A stretch of 64,000 bases of DNA from JABDBE01 sp963832245 (lineage in GTDB: Bacteria; Acidobacteriota; Terriglobia; Terriglobales; Acidobacteriaceae): positions 1 to 64,000 of the forward strand of contig CAWHTG010000002.1 of assembly GCA_963832245.1 (NCBI GenBank), given 5' to 3'. Position numbers and translations under genes: made by a program. The notes beneath the pieces are model-generated. The model saw nothing but the letters and a program-made list of their open reading frames with translations, ran no database searches and was not told the DNA's origin. Of this stretch, positions 26,536 to 34,784 are shown one piece after another (position 1 is the stretch's first letter; every line of letters starts with the position of its first letter).

Positions 26536-26820
26536 ATGGCCGACAGACGTTACAATCTGACCATGCCGGTATTCGAGGAGAAGCAGGAAGAGCTGGAACA
26601 CTACGAAACCATGATGGGCGTTCCGCGCGGACGTCTGGCCGTCACCATGGACATGATTACCGACGCTATGGCGTTGGTCGGACAACACGGGGTTTATTGC
26701 CAGAGCCAGCGCTGGCCGGGCAAGCCGGTCATGGACATCCAGATGGTCATGAAAAATTTGACCGACGCGAAAGAGTTGATCCAGAGCGTGATGGAAAAGC
26801 TGAAGACGGAGCCCGTGTAG
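26536..26820 (+). CDS. Small conserved-looking protein, 94 residues, unknown
   Basis: ATG at 26536 or the in-frame ATG at 26563 could be the start. The product is acidic to neutral and mostly helical, with EEKQEELEHYETMMGVPRG at the front and MDIQMVMKNLTDAKELIQSV at the end. It has no signal peptide, no membrane helix and no recognised domain. Codon use resembles neighbouring genes. It lies alone between the DUF2911 gene and the XRE regulator, which point away and toward it respectively. Confidence 0.6.
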   Translation: MADRRYNLTMPVFEEKQEELEHYETMMGVPRGRLAVTMDMITDAMALVGQHGVYCQSQRWPGKPVMDIQMVMKNLTDAKELIQSVMEKLKTEPV

Positions 26821-26984
26821 CCGTAGAACCGTGCGCGAATCTTATAACAGCGGTTGTCGTCCAGACAGTAAAGAGCCGGAACCTTTCGATCCCGGCTGCA
26901 GTTGGCTGGTTGCCCGGATAAATTGTTAGTAAAGGACGGGCATCCCCGCCCATCTCGCCAATAATCTTAGATGCGTCCCAGACC

Positions 26985-27524
26985 TTACGCGCTTCTTCGC
27001 GGACGCACCGTCAAATCCCGCACCTGGGTCAGGATGCTCGACATCTGCATTCCGTTCAACTGGTTGACGAAGGGCAGGATGTCGGCCACAAACGGATCGT
27101 GCATCAGTTCGCGGATCTCTTCTTGACGGTTGCGCTCTCCGCCGCTCAACAGATCAGGCACAGTGACCTCCAGCGCTCGCGCCAGCCGCTCCAGCGAGGA
27201 CAGCGTCGGAGTGGCTTTCTCGTTTTCGATCTTGGAAACGTAAGTTCGTGGCACGGACATACGCGCCGCCAGTTGCCGCTGGCTGAGTCCATTGCGCAGG
27301 CGCATGGACCGGATCGAGGCGGCCAGGTGCAAATGCCCGCGACCGTGGCCATTGGTGGGCATCATCCGCGGCGGGGGCGGCGCCGCGACTACTTCCGGTT
27401 CCTCTTCATCTAACGAGGCATGGCAGCGACGGCAAAGATCGTTACTGGTGCGAAATTGAACCAGCAAACAGTGATCACAACGGATAACTTCTCTTGAATC
27501 TACTGGGGCAAGAGTGGTGGCCAT
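26985..27524 (-). CDS. XRE-family transcriptional regulator with N-terminal zinc ribbon
   Basis: 179 residues. Residues 16-38 carry a CDHC...CRRC pair typical of a small zinc ribbon. Residues about 68-125 are a Cro/C1-type helix-turn-helix (GLSQRQLAARMSVPRTYVSKI, with the second helix and ENEKATPTLSSLERLARAL). The C-terminal 50 residues are helical and may dimerise. It probably binds DNA as a dimer; target genes are unknown. The zinc-ribbon plus XRE layout recurs in Acidobacteriota as far as I recall. Nothing in the neighbourhood suggests an antitoxin role: no adjacent toxin gene is present. Confidence 0.85.
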   Translation of the reverse strand: MATTLAPVDSREVIRCDHCLLVQFRTSNDLCRRCHASLDEEEPEVVAAPPPPRMMPTNGHGRGHLHLAASIRSMRLRNGLSQRQLAARMSVPRTYVSKIENEKATPTLSSLERLARALEVTVPDLLSGGERNRQEEIRELMHDPFVADILPFVNQLNGMQMSSILTQVRDLTVRPRRSA

Positions 27525-27854
27525 CTAAGGTATGGGAGGGCCAGAGCGGGCTTCTCCTGGAACCGAGTGAACCAAACTAGATACGGTTCCCAACCTGCAG
27601 CGTAATCTGCGGTACAAGCCCTGTGGATGTCAAGCACAATCTGCTAAGCAAAAGTCGAAGTATCATGTTGGAGGAGCAAATCAAAAACGCTGTAATGAGA
27701 AAAGTTAAATCTTTCCCGCCGAAGGTCTACGAGCAATGTGGGAGGGCACGGCTTGAGCCGTGCCGCACAGGCCCATAAATACTGGGCTTCAGCCCTGGGG
27801 TACAAAGGGTGATGTTTTCCCTTCGCTCGCGGACCAGGTTATTCAAGGAGCAAG
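27525..27854. other. Intergenic stretch with two REP-like hairpins
   Basis: No gene. A perfect palindrome GGCACGGC-TTGA-GCCGTGCC lies at 27745-27764, followed by GGGCT-TC-AGCCC at 27784-27795. The two hairpins in a row match the paired layout seen at 28.46, 47.7, 56.8 and 57.7 kb. Confidence 0.6.
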
Positions 27855-28448
27855 ATGACGATCGATCGAGAGACAGCATGGGGTTTACTAACTGAGTTCA
27901 CCCAATCAGAAAGTTTGCGCAAACACGCCTTGTCGGTCGAAGCGTGCATGCGAGCTTACGCTCGCAAATTTGCGGCCGGCTCGGACAAAGAAGAGGAACT
28001 GTGGGGCGTAGTCGGACTTCTGCACGACTTCGATTACGAGAAATACCCCAGCCTCGATGACCATCCTTATAAAGGCAACGAGATTCTGAAAGCGCGCCGC
28101 TACCCCGAGGAAATCCATCGTGCAATCATGTCCCACGCCGAATACACCGGCGTGACGCGGGATTCTAAGATGGAAAAAGCGCTCTTCGCCTGCGACGAAC
28201 TGGCTGGATTCATCACCGCCGTCGCCCTGATCAAGCCGGGAAAATCCCTAGCCGAGGTAGACGCCAAGTCAGTTAGAAAGAGGATGAAAGACAAAGCCTT
28301 CGCCCGCAAGGTAAATCGTGACGACATCGTGAACGGCGCCGCCGAACTGGGCGTGGATCTGGAAGAGCACATCACATTCTGCATCGAAGCGCTGAAGCCA
28401 ATTGCAGACCAGCTTGGGTTGGACGGAAGCGCCGCGAAATCGGCCTAG
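27855..28448 (+). CDS. HD-domain phosphohydrolase-like protein
   Basis: 197 residues. The HD superfamily metal motif is seen as the first His in LRKHALSVEACM (about residue 24), the HD pair in VGLLHDFDYEKYP (about 55) and the later His residues in DDHPYKGN and MSHAEYTG. This is the short HDIG-type hydrolase often annotated as a predicted phosphohydrolase. The substrate may be a nucleotide or nucleotide-like phosphomonoester, but this is not shown. A ribosome site (AAGGAG) stands just before ATG 27855. It is a single-gene unit that converges on the hutH operon with hairpins between. Confidence 0.88.
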   Translation: MTIDRETAWGLLTEFTQSESLRKHALSVEACMRAYARKFAAGSDKEEELWGVVGLLHDFDYEKYPSLDDHPYKGNEILKARRYPEEIHRAIMSHAEYTGVTRDSKMEKALFACDELAGFITAVALIKPGKSLAEVDAKSVRKRMKDKAFARKVNRDDIVNGAAELGVDLEEHITFCIEALKPIADQLGLDGSAAKSA

Positions 28449-28462
28449 CCGTGCTCGTGTGG

Positions 28463-28501
28463 GGACGGGTCTCTGACCCGTCCGGCCGAGCAAAGCTCGG
28501 C
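28463..28501. repeat. Paired REP-like hairpins between convergent genes
   Basis: GGACGGGTC-TCT-GACCCGTCC (28463-28483) followed by GCCGAGC-AAA-GCTCGGC (28485-28501). Both arms are perfect. They lie between the stops of the HD gene and hutH and could also stop transcription from both sides. Confidence 0.75.
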
Positions 28502-28529
28502 TGGTAGTGGCACGGACGCTGGTAGTTCG

Positions 28530-30107
28530 TCACCTCAGTGCCTCCGCCACTTTCCCGCTGGCAATCAAATCCGCGATCCGGGCAAAGTCCTGATACATCA
28601 CTCGGTCTTTATCCATAGTCGGACAGACCGACCGAATTGCAGCATAGGCCGCCAGCCCACGCTTACCGGTCTTAAGTGGAGCCACGAAGTCGAGCGCCTG
28701 CGCGGCGGCCATGGCCTCGATCGCCATTGTGTTGAGAGTGTTCTCGACGATTCGCTTCAGCTTCAGCGACGCCGTCATCCCCATGGACACGAAATCCTCT
28801 TTATTACCGGAGGTGGTGATCGAATCCACCGATGCCGGATGCGCCAGGATTTTGTTCTCACTCACCAGAGCTGCGGCGGTGACCTGCGGCATCATGAATC
28901 CGGAATTCAATCCCGCGCCGGCGGCAAGAAAAGGCGGGAGACCTTCATTCAGCGCTGGATTTACCAGTCGCTCTAGCCTTCGTTCAGAAATGCCGGCCAG
29001 CGCGCTGAGAGCAATCCCCAGAAAATCCAGCGCAAACGCCACCGGCTCGCCATGGAAATTTCCGCCCGAAATCACGTCGCCTTCGCCGTCCGCCTGTTTT
29101 GGGTTCTTTACGAACACCAACGGATTATCCACTGCCGAGTTGACCTCGGTTTCCATTACTTCGCGGCAGTGAGCCAGTGTGTCGCGCACGGCGCCGTGCA
29201 CCTGGGGTACGCAGCGCAACGAATATGCGTCTTGTACACGGCCGCAATCACGATGCGACTCGCGAATCTGGCTCCCTTCCAGCATGCGCCGCAGGTTTTC
29301 CGCCGTCTTCAACTGCCCGCGATGCGGACGCGCCTTGTGAATGCGTTCATCGAAGGCAGCATCGGTTCCGCGCAATGCATCGAGGGTCATAGCACCAATC
29401 ACGTCGGCGGAATCCACGAGAGTCTCGGCCGCGAGCAGAGCTAGGATTCCGACGGCCAGCATCCCTTGCGTCCCATTGATCAGCGAAACCGCTTCCTTGG
29501 CTTCGAGCACGACTGGCTTAATTTGAGCCCGGCGCAAAGCTTCCGCGCCCGGGATGCGGACGCCTTTGTCGTCCAGGCATTCGCCTTCGCCAATCAGAGC
29601 CAACGCCAGATGGGCCAAGGGCGCCAAATCACCGCTCGCGCCAACGCTGCCCTGCGACGGAACAAACGGCGTGACGCCGCGATTGAGCATCTCGCAAAGT
29701 GCATCAACGATTTCGGTACGCACGCCGGAAAAGCCTTTGGAGAGGGAATTGGCCCGCAGCAGCATCATGGCGCGGATTTCAACCGGCGCCAGCGGCGGGC
29801 CGACCCCCACCGCGTGTGATCGCACCAGGTTGACCTGCATCTCGCGAATCTGCTTGCCCGCAATGCGTACGTCGCTCAGTTTGCCCACGCCGGTTGTAAT
29901 GGCATAGGAAACTTTGTCGCTTGCGACCAACGCGTCCACTACGGCTCGGGCCCGGCCTACCGCCGCCCGAGCATCCGCGTCGAGAAGCACAGGCCGCCGC
30001 GCGACAGCGACTTCCCGCACCGCTTCCAGGGTCAAATCGTTGCCGTTAATGTGAAGAGCTTGCAAGAGATTTTCAGCCGCTTCCCAGAAATGTTTAGCAG
30101 TTCTCAA
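28530..30107 (-). CDS. hutH: Histidine ammonia-lyase
   Basis: 525 residues. The motif GSVGASGDLAPLAHLAL holds the A157-S158-G159 triad that cyclises to the MIO cofactor of this family. The pattern TTGVGKLSDVRI near residue 71 and the C-terminal core with FHGEPVAFALDF and QPTSGNKEDFVSMG-type region (here SITTSGNKEDFVSMG) agree. The enzyme deaminates histidine to urocanate and ammonia. The start given is a TTG overlapping the thioesterase stop; the family normally begins near LHINGNDLTLE, so the first about 15 residues may not be real. No hutU, hutI or hutG is adjacent, and it is the last gene of a catabolic operon. Tyrosine or phenylalanine lyase activity is less likely but not excluded by sequence alone. 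Confidence 0.92.
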   Translation of the reverse strand: MRTAKHFWEAAENLLQALHINGNDLTLEAVREVAVARRPVLLDADARAAVGRARAVVDALVASDKVSYAITTGVGKLSDVRIAGKQIREMQVNLVRSHAVGVGPPLAPVEIRAMMLLRANSLSKGFSGVRTEIVDALCEMLNRGVTPFVPSQGSVGASGDLAPLAHLALALIGEGECLDDKGVRIPGAEALRRAQIKPVVLEAKEAVSLINGTQGMLAVGILALLAAETLVDSADVIGAMTLDALRGTDAAFDERIHKARPHRGQLKTAENLRRMLEGSQIRESHRDCGRVQDAYSLRCVPQVHGAVRDTLAHCREVMETEVNSAVDNPLVFVKNPKQADGEGDVISGGNFHGEPVAFALDFLGIALSALAGISERRLERLVNPALNEGLPPFLAAGAGLNSGFMMPQVTAAALVSENKILAHPASVDSITTSGNKEDFVSMGMTASLKLKRIVENTLNTMAIEAMAAAQALDFVAPLKTGKRGLAAYAAIRSVCPTMDKDRVMYQDFARIADLIASGKVAEALR

Positions 30108-30528
30108 CGTCAGTTTTCATCGCGGCCCGGAATGCAGTCATGTACTTTTCTGGCAGCGGTATTTTTTTCATTTCCGGATCAACCACAATATGCGTGGTGT
30201 CCCCCTCAGCCAGCAAGGTTCCGTCGTCAGCCCGCGCCAACTCATACTCAAACTGAATCAGAGACTGACGAATGTACTTCAAATGGGTGCGCACGATGAC
30301 TTCATCATCGTAGCGCGCGGGAGCCTTATAGCGGCAGCGAGCATCGATGACGGCGATGCCGCATCCGTCGTTTTGCTCCATATCGCGATAAGAAAAACCG
30401 AGTTGCCGCAGCAGTTCTACCCGACCGATTTCAAACCAAACAAAGTAATTGGCATGATAGACCACGCCCATCTGATCGGTCTCCGCGTAGCGCACCCGTA
30501 GGCGAGTTTCATACGCCGCTGAATTCAC
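30094..30528 (-). CDS. YbgC/4HBT-type acyl-CoA thioesterase
   Basis: GTG at 30528 is chosen: the minus strand has TAGGAG about six bases upstream, and the family start follows (SAAYETRLRVRYAETDQMG). 144 residues, single hot-dog fold. The active-site motif YAETDQMGVVYHANYFVWFE near residues 12-30 is typical of YbgC-like 4-hydroxybenzoyl-CoA thioesterase relatives, with Asp as the catalytic residue. It hydrolyses short acyl-CoA thioesters. It overlaps the M23 gene by 20 bases upstream and hutH by 14 bases downstream, so it is in the middle of a tightly packed operon. The tail KKIPLPEKYMTAF is common in the family. Confidence 0.9.
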   Translation of the reverse strand: MNSAAYETRLRVRYAETDQMGVVYHANYFVWFEIGRVELLRQLGFSYRDMEQNDGCGIAVIDARCRYKAPARYDDEVIVRTHLKYIRQSLIQFEYELARADDGTLLAEGDTTHIVVDPEMKKIPLPEKYMTAFRAAMKTDVENC

Positions 30529-31225
30529 GCTGGCTCCTAATTGTTTGTCGGGCCGTCGGCTCTCCTCGGGGCAACAGTTTTCCATCGGCGATATATTCTA
30601 CGAAAAACGCGGGCAAACCATCTCCGTGGAACGGGACGGCAGTGTTTTGCAAGTGATAATGCAAGTGCGGTTCGGAGGAGTTGCCGCTGTTTCCGCACTG
30701 GGCCAGCAATTGCCCGCACCGTACCCGGTCACCATTGCGGACGGTGACGCTGTTGTGACGGAGGTGCGCGAGAAACGAAAATTCGCCGCATCCGTGGTCG
30801 AGGATCACGCAGTTTCCCAGCGCTGCTTTTGGATTCATCTCTCCGGGAATGTTATCAGGCAATTCATTCTCCGCTCGTACGACGACGCCATCTGCGGAAG
30901 CATAAATCGGCAGGCCAAAACAATAGTAGTCAGTATTAGTTTCGCCTGTGCTCTGGTACGACTGTCCCCTGCATCCGTCCGCGAGCATCAGAAAATCATA
31001 GGCGAAGCGCTGATCGCGAGCCACGACGTGCTTGTTTTGCGCCGCCGATCGCCCACCCCAGTACACGTACCATTCGCCGGCGAAAGGCAGATGCAGCGCA
31101 GTTTGCGTCTGGTAACCGAGAAATTCCGTGTGCGCCGGTCGCTTGGGCAGTGCCGCCAGTTGCCGCGCCAAAAGATTGCGCCAACCAGCCTTGGGAAAAT
31201 TGCGAATCCTTTCCGTCCGCGTCAT
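30509..31225 (-). CDS. M23 (LytM/lysostaphin-type) metallopeptidase domain protein
   Basis: 238 residues. The M23 fold shows ASADGVVV, NCVILDHGCGEFSFLAHL and SSEPHLHYHLQ; His residues of the last two motifs with the earlier H and D in HVVARDQRFAYDF are the expected Zn ligands. No signal peptide or membrane anchor is seen, unlike cell-wall M23 enzymes, so a cytoplasmic or otherwise exported role is open. ATGA overlap with the preceding hydratase gene indicates coupled translation. Its place in an acyl-CoA catabolism operon is unexplained. Confidence 0.88.
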   Translation of the reverse strand: MTRTERIRNFPKAGWRNLLARQLAALPKRPAHTEFLGYQTQTALHLPFAGEWYVYWGGRSAAQNKHVVARDQRFAYDFLMLADGCRGQSYQSTGETNTDYYCFGLPIYASADGVVVRAENELPDNIPGEMNPKAALGNCVILDHGCGEFSFLAHLRHNSVTVRNGDRVRCGQLLAQCGNSGNSSEPHLHYHLQNTAVPFHGDGLPAFFVEYIADGKLLPRGEPTARQTIRSQREFSGV

Positions 31226-32004
31226 TCACCCTTCCACACGGGCTTACGCTTTTCGAGAAATGACGAAATCCCCTCACGAAAATCGGCGGTCGCACGGATC
31301 GCTGCATTCTCTCGCACCGCCGACTGTATCTGCGCATCGAGTTCGGCCTGTGCATGCTCGCTCAGAAGACGCTTGGTGCACAGCAGCGACGCTGGGCTGT
31401 TTTCCACAAGTTGTAACGCCAATTTCCGCGCTCGTTCGCTGAGCTTTTCGGCGGGAACGATCTCATTAACCAAACCGAGGCGATGTGCCTCATCTGCTCC
31501 GATGATCCTGCCGGTCAGCAGCAGGTCGCGGGCATGTTTTTCCCCAATTTGACGCTGCAGAAAAGTCGAAACAATTGCCGGGACGAATCCGATTCGTACC
31601 TCGGTATAACCGAACTTGGCTTCCGCCACAGCCAGCGTGAAGTCGCACAGCGTGGCCAGCCCGCAGCCTCCAGCGATTGCTGCCCCATTTACTGCCGCAA
31701 TCGTGGGCCTGGGGAAGTCGTATAGTGATCGGAATAGGTGGGCCATGGTTTCGGAATCTGTCACATTCTGCTCAGGCGCGCGTCCCACAAGCGCTTTCAA
31801 ATTTTCCAAGTCCATGCCCGAGCAAAATGCTTTCCCGGCCCCGGTAAGAATCAATACCAGCGTGGATGAATTCGAAAGTTCGTCCAGCGCCGCGCGCAAT
31901 TCGTCAATCAATTCGTAACTGATGGCGTTGCGCTTGTCGGGACGATTGAGTGTGATGGTGGCGATGCCTGCGTCGCGCGTGAGACGGATTGTTTTGTAGT
32001 CCAT
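31222..32004 (-). CDS. liuC: Enoyl-CoA hydratase, probable methylglutaconyl-CoA hydratase
   Basis: ATG at 32004 is chosen because the family start MDYKTIRLTRDAGIATITL follows; the longer frame overlaps the upstream gene. 260 residues, crotonase fold. Oxyanion-hole motifs are visible as GAGKAFCSGMDL (about residue 60) and AAVNGAAIAGGCGLA (about 108), and the catalytic Glu region follows in FGYTEVRIGFVPAI. The gene directly follows the HMG-CoA-lyase-like gene (one base between) and the carboxyltransferase gene, which supports 3-methylglutaconyl-CoA hydration in leucine breakdown. The substrate is inferred from context; a general enoyl-CoA hydratase is the alternative. Confidence 0.85.
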   Translation of the reverse strand: MDYKTIRLTRDAGIATITLNRPDKRNAISYELIDELRAALDELSNSSTLVLILTGAGKAFCSGMDLENLKALVGRAPEQNVTDSETMAHLFRSLYDFPRPTIAAVNGAAIAGGCGLATLCDFTLAVAEAKFGYTEVRIGFVPAIVSTFLQRQIGEKHARDLLLTGRIIGADEAHRLGLVNEIVPAEKLSERARKLALQLVENSPASLLCTKRLLSEHAQAELDAQIQSAVRENAAIRATADFREGISSFLEKRKPVWKGE

Positions 32005-32005
32005 A

Positions 32006-32884
32006 TCAATCCGCCGCCGATGAATTCGTATACCGCGCTCCGATTTCCGCGGTTGCCCGCAGTAGCACATCGAACGGCTTTAGAGGCGGCAGTGTCGCGC
32101 CCCGTGCCGCCAACGCCTCAACTACTTTCTCCGTCGCAATATTGCCGACGAGAGCGTCTTGAGCAAACGGACATCCACCTAAACCACCCAAAGCGGAGTC
32201 GAATCGCCGGCAACCGGCGTCGTAGGCGGCCGTTACTTTCTCAGCGGCCTGATCCGGCCGGCTGTGCAGGTGAACGCCAATTTCCAGATAGTCATACTTC
32301 GAAATCACCGCAGAGACCAGTTCACCAATCTGCTCCGGTCCCGCCATCCCGACTGTATCCGCCAGTGAGATCATGCGTATGCCAGACGATTCAAGCAAGT
32401 CGACGGCGTCGACGACTTCGCCAACGTTCCATTGATCACCATAGGGATTTCCAAAGGCCATGGAAATATATGCCACCGCATCCAGTCCAGCGTCTTCGCC
32501 CTTGTTTTTTATCTTCTCCAACTCATCGATGGCTTCGTCGAGCGTCTGATGCTGATTGTTACGCAGAAACGTCGGCGAAACCGAGTACGGGAATCCAAGT
32601 GTGCGCACCGCGCTTGTATTGATGGCCCGCTGCGCGCCCTTTTCATTTACGACGATGCCAATAATCTCAACATCGTCCGGGGGATCGAGTTCTTTCGCAA
32701 CTTCTTCCGAGTCGGCCATCTGCGGCACAGCGGTCGGAGACACGAAGGACATTGCGTCAATGTGCTTGAATCCAGCGCTGATCAAGGCCCGCAGATATTC
32801 CAGCTTGATGTGCGTTGGAATCTGCCCTTTCAACCCCTGCCAGGCATCGCGCGGACATTCTATGAGTTTGACGGATTCAGACAT
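32006..32884 (-). CDS. Hydroxymethylglutaryl-CoA lyase-like enzyme
   Basis: 292 residues, HMGL/DRE-TIM metallolyase family. It begins SVKLIECPRDAWQGLKGQIP, where the usual PRDGLQ is PRDAWQ. The signature with the catalytic Cys is present (LGGLGGCPFAQDALVGNIAT) and the metal HxH is seen in VHLHSRPDQA (normally HCHD). FGNPYGD replaces the usual FGCPYEG. The expected reaction is cleavage of HMG-CoA to acetyl-CoA and acetoacetate. Changes in three motifs leave open a different acyl-CoA aldol cleavage. It lies second in the operon after the carboxyltransferase gene. Confidence 0.85.
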   Translation of the reverse strand: MSESVKLIECPRDAWQGLKGQIPTHIKLEYLRALISAGFKHIDAMSFVSPTAVPQMADSEEVAKELDPPDDVEIIGIVVNEKGAQRAINTSAVRTLGFPYSVSPTFLRNNQHQTLDEAIDELEKIKNKGEDAGLDAVAYISMAFGNPYGDQWNVGEVVDAVDLLESSGIRMISLADTVGMAGPEQIGELVSAVISKYDYLEIGVHLHSRPDQAAEKVTAAYDAGCRRFDSALGGLGGCPFAQDALVGNIATEKVVEALAARGATLPPLKPFDVLLRATAEIGARYTNSSAAD

Positions 32885-32959
32885 TTCGAAACCTGGGCCA
32901 AGGATTTGCGCGGATTTTCACCTATAAATTTATTTATCTTCATCCGTGAAAATCTGCGG

Positions 32960-34660
32960 CTACGTTTGCAGCACTCCCACCTTGAACTCGGGAACATCCG
33001 GGTTCAGCGCCGCGGCTTCGAGCGCCTGCGTAATCGCATCGCGCGTTTCGGCGGGATCGATGATCTTATCGATCCACAGCCGGGCCGCGCCGTAACGCGG
33101 GTCCGTCTGTTCGTCGTAGGTGCGCTTCGTCTCTTCGTATAGCTGTTTCTTTTCCTCTTCGCCCAACTTCTTGCCACCGCGTTCCAGTTGTTTGAGCTTG
33201 ATTTCCACCAGTACGCTCGCAGCGGAATCGCCGCTCATCACGGCATAGCGTGCCGTTGGCCAAGCAAACAGGAAGCGGGGATCATACGCTTTGCCACACA
33301 TCGCATAATGTCCGGCGCCAAACGATCCGCCCACGATCACCGTAATCTTTGGCACAACCGAATTTGAAACTGCGTTCACCATCTTCGCGCCCGCTTTAAT
33401 GATGCCGCTCCACTCTGCGTCGCGTCCCACCATGAATCCGTTTACATCATGAAAGAAAACCAGCGGGATGAGATTCTGGTTGCAATCCATGATGAACCGC
33501 GCAGCCTTCTCCGCAGATTCGGTATAAATCACGCCGCCAAACTCCAGCCGCTTGTGGCCCTCGTGGTCCGTGGCCTGGGCGTGCAATTTTTGATTGGCCA
33601 CAATTCCCACCGCAAACCCGCCAATGCGCGCGTAGCCGCAGAGCAAAGTCTTTCCGTACTCCGGTTTGTATTCGTCGAAGCGGCTGCCATCTACGATGCG
33701 TGCGATAATTTCCTTCATGTCGTATGGTCGCCCCGGAGAAGAATCATAGATGCCATAGATTTCTTCCGCGGGCAGTGCCGGCTCTTCGGGTTTCTTGCGG
33801 TCCCAGGGAGATTGCCGCCGGTAGCCCCACTTTTCGACGATGGCGCGAATCCGCGCCAGGCAGGCCTCATCATTCGGTTCGCGGAAGTCCACGGTGCCGC
33901 TGATCGCCGAGTGCATGGCGGCGCCTCCCAACTCCTCGGCGGACACTTTTTGTCCAATTGCTGCCTGCACCAGCGCCGGACCCGCAAGAAAGAGCCCGCT
34001 GCCATCAGTCATGAGCACGTGATCGCACATCACAGGAAGGTATCCGCCTCCCGCCACGCACATGCCCATAATTGCTGCGATCTGCGGAATGCCCATCGCG
34101 GACATCACTGCGTTATTGCGGAATACGCGCCCGAAATCGTCGGTGTCAGGAAATACATCTTCCTGCAGCGGCAGAAATACGCCAGCGGAGTCGACCAGAT
34201 ACATCGTCGGAATACGATTTTCGATGGCGATGTTTTGTGCCCGGATGACCTTCTTCGAGGTCATGGGAAAAAATGCTCCAGCTTTTACGGTGGCATCGTT
34301 GGCGATGATCATTACCAGCCTGGTATGGATACGCCCCAGCCCGGTAATCACGCCTGCCGCTGGGGCGCCACCCCATTCTTCATACATGCCGTAGGCCGCG
34401 AAGGAACCAATTTCAAAAAAACTGCCGGCATCCACCAACAGGCTGATGCGTTCGCGTGCCGTAAGCCGTCCCTTGCTGTGCTGGCTCTCAATGGCTTTTG
34501 GCCCACCGCCTTCACGGATTTTTTCCTCCTCGTTGCGCGTCTGCGAAACCATGTCGGCCAGGAAACGCATGTTGGCTTCAAAGCGCGCGGAAGTAGCGTC
34601 CACGCGCGTTTCGAGGACGCTGGAACTCGAGGGCGTACTGAATTCGTTTCGGTCGGCCAT
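32960..34660 (-). CDS. Acyl-CoA carboxylase beta subunit (carboxyltransferase), methylcrotonyl-CoA type
   Basis: 566 residues. Two crotonase-like carboxyltransferase halves are visible: an N-half with GRLTARERISLLVDAGSF and GVITGLGRIHTRLVMIIAND, and a C-half with FGGVIYTESAEKAARFI, VGGSFGAGHYAMCGKAYDP and the AWPTARYAVMSG motif. The length and these motifs fit methylcrotonyl-CoA or related carboxylase beta chains. The enzyme needs a biotin-carboxylase/BCCP alpha chain, which is not in this window. It is the first gene of the minus-strand operon (lyase, hydratase, M23 peptidase, thioesterase, hutH). Propionyl- or geranyl-CoA as substrate cannot be ruled out. Confidence 0.92.
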   Translation of the reverse strand: MADRNEFSTPSSSSVLETRVDATSARFEANMRFLADMVSQTRNEEEKIREGGGPKAIESQHSKGRLTARERISLLVDAGSFFEIGSFAAYGMYEEWGGAPAAGVITGLGRIHTRLVMIIANDATVKAGAFFPMTSKKVIRAQNIAIENRIPTMYLVDSAGVFLPLQEDVFPDTDDFGRVFRNNAVMSAMGIPQIAAIMGMCVAGGGYLPVMCDHVLMTDGSGLFLAGPALVQAAIGQKVSAEELGGAAMHSAISGTVDFREPNDEACLARIRAIVEKWGYRRQSPWDRKKPEEPALPAEEIYGIYDSSPGRPYDMKEIIARIVDGSRFDEYKPEYGKTLLCGYARIGGFAVGIVANQKLHAQATDHEGHKRLEFGGVIYTESAEKAARFIMDCNQNLIPLVFFHDVNGFMVGRDAEWSGIIKAGAKMVNAVSNSVVPKITVIVGGSFGAGHYAMCGKAYDPRFLFAWPTARYAVMSGDSAASVLVEIKLKQLERGGKKLGEEEKKQLYEETKRTYDEQTDPRYGAARLWIDKIIDPAETRDAITQALEAAALNPDVPEFKVGVLQT

Positions 34661-34784
34661 GCAGGGAACAGCCAGGACTATTTACGGTATAACGGCGCAG
34701 CGTCGCGACGCAAACTTGGATTTGCTCTCAAACTCGAAAATAGCGGCGAGGTGACGATGAGGCGCGGGGCCTGACACACGGAGA

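Noticed and set aside
33449..34774. 441-residue plus-strand frame over the carboxyltransferase gene
   Set aside because: Antisense shadow; product is His/Arg-rich with no domain.
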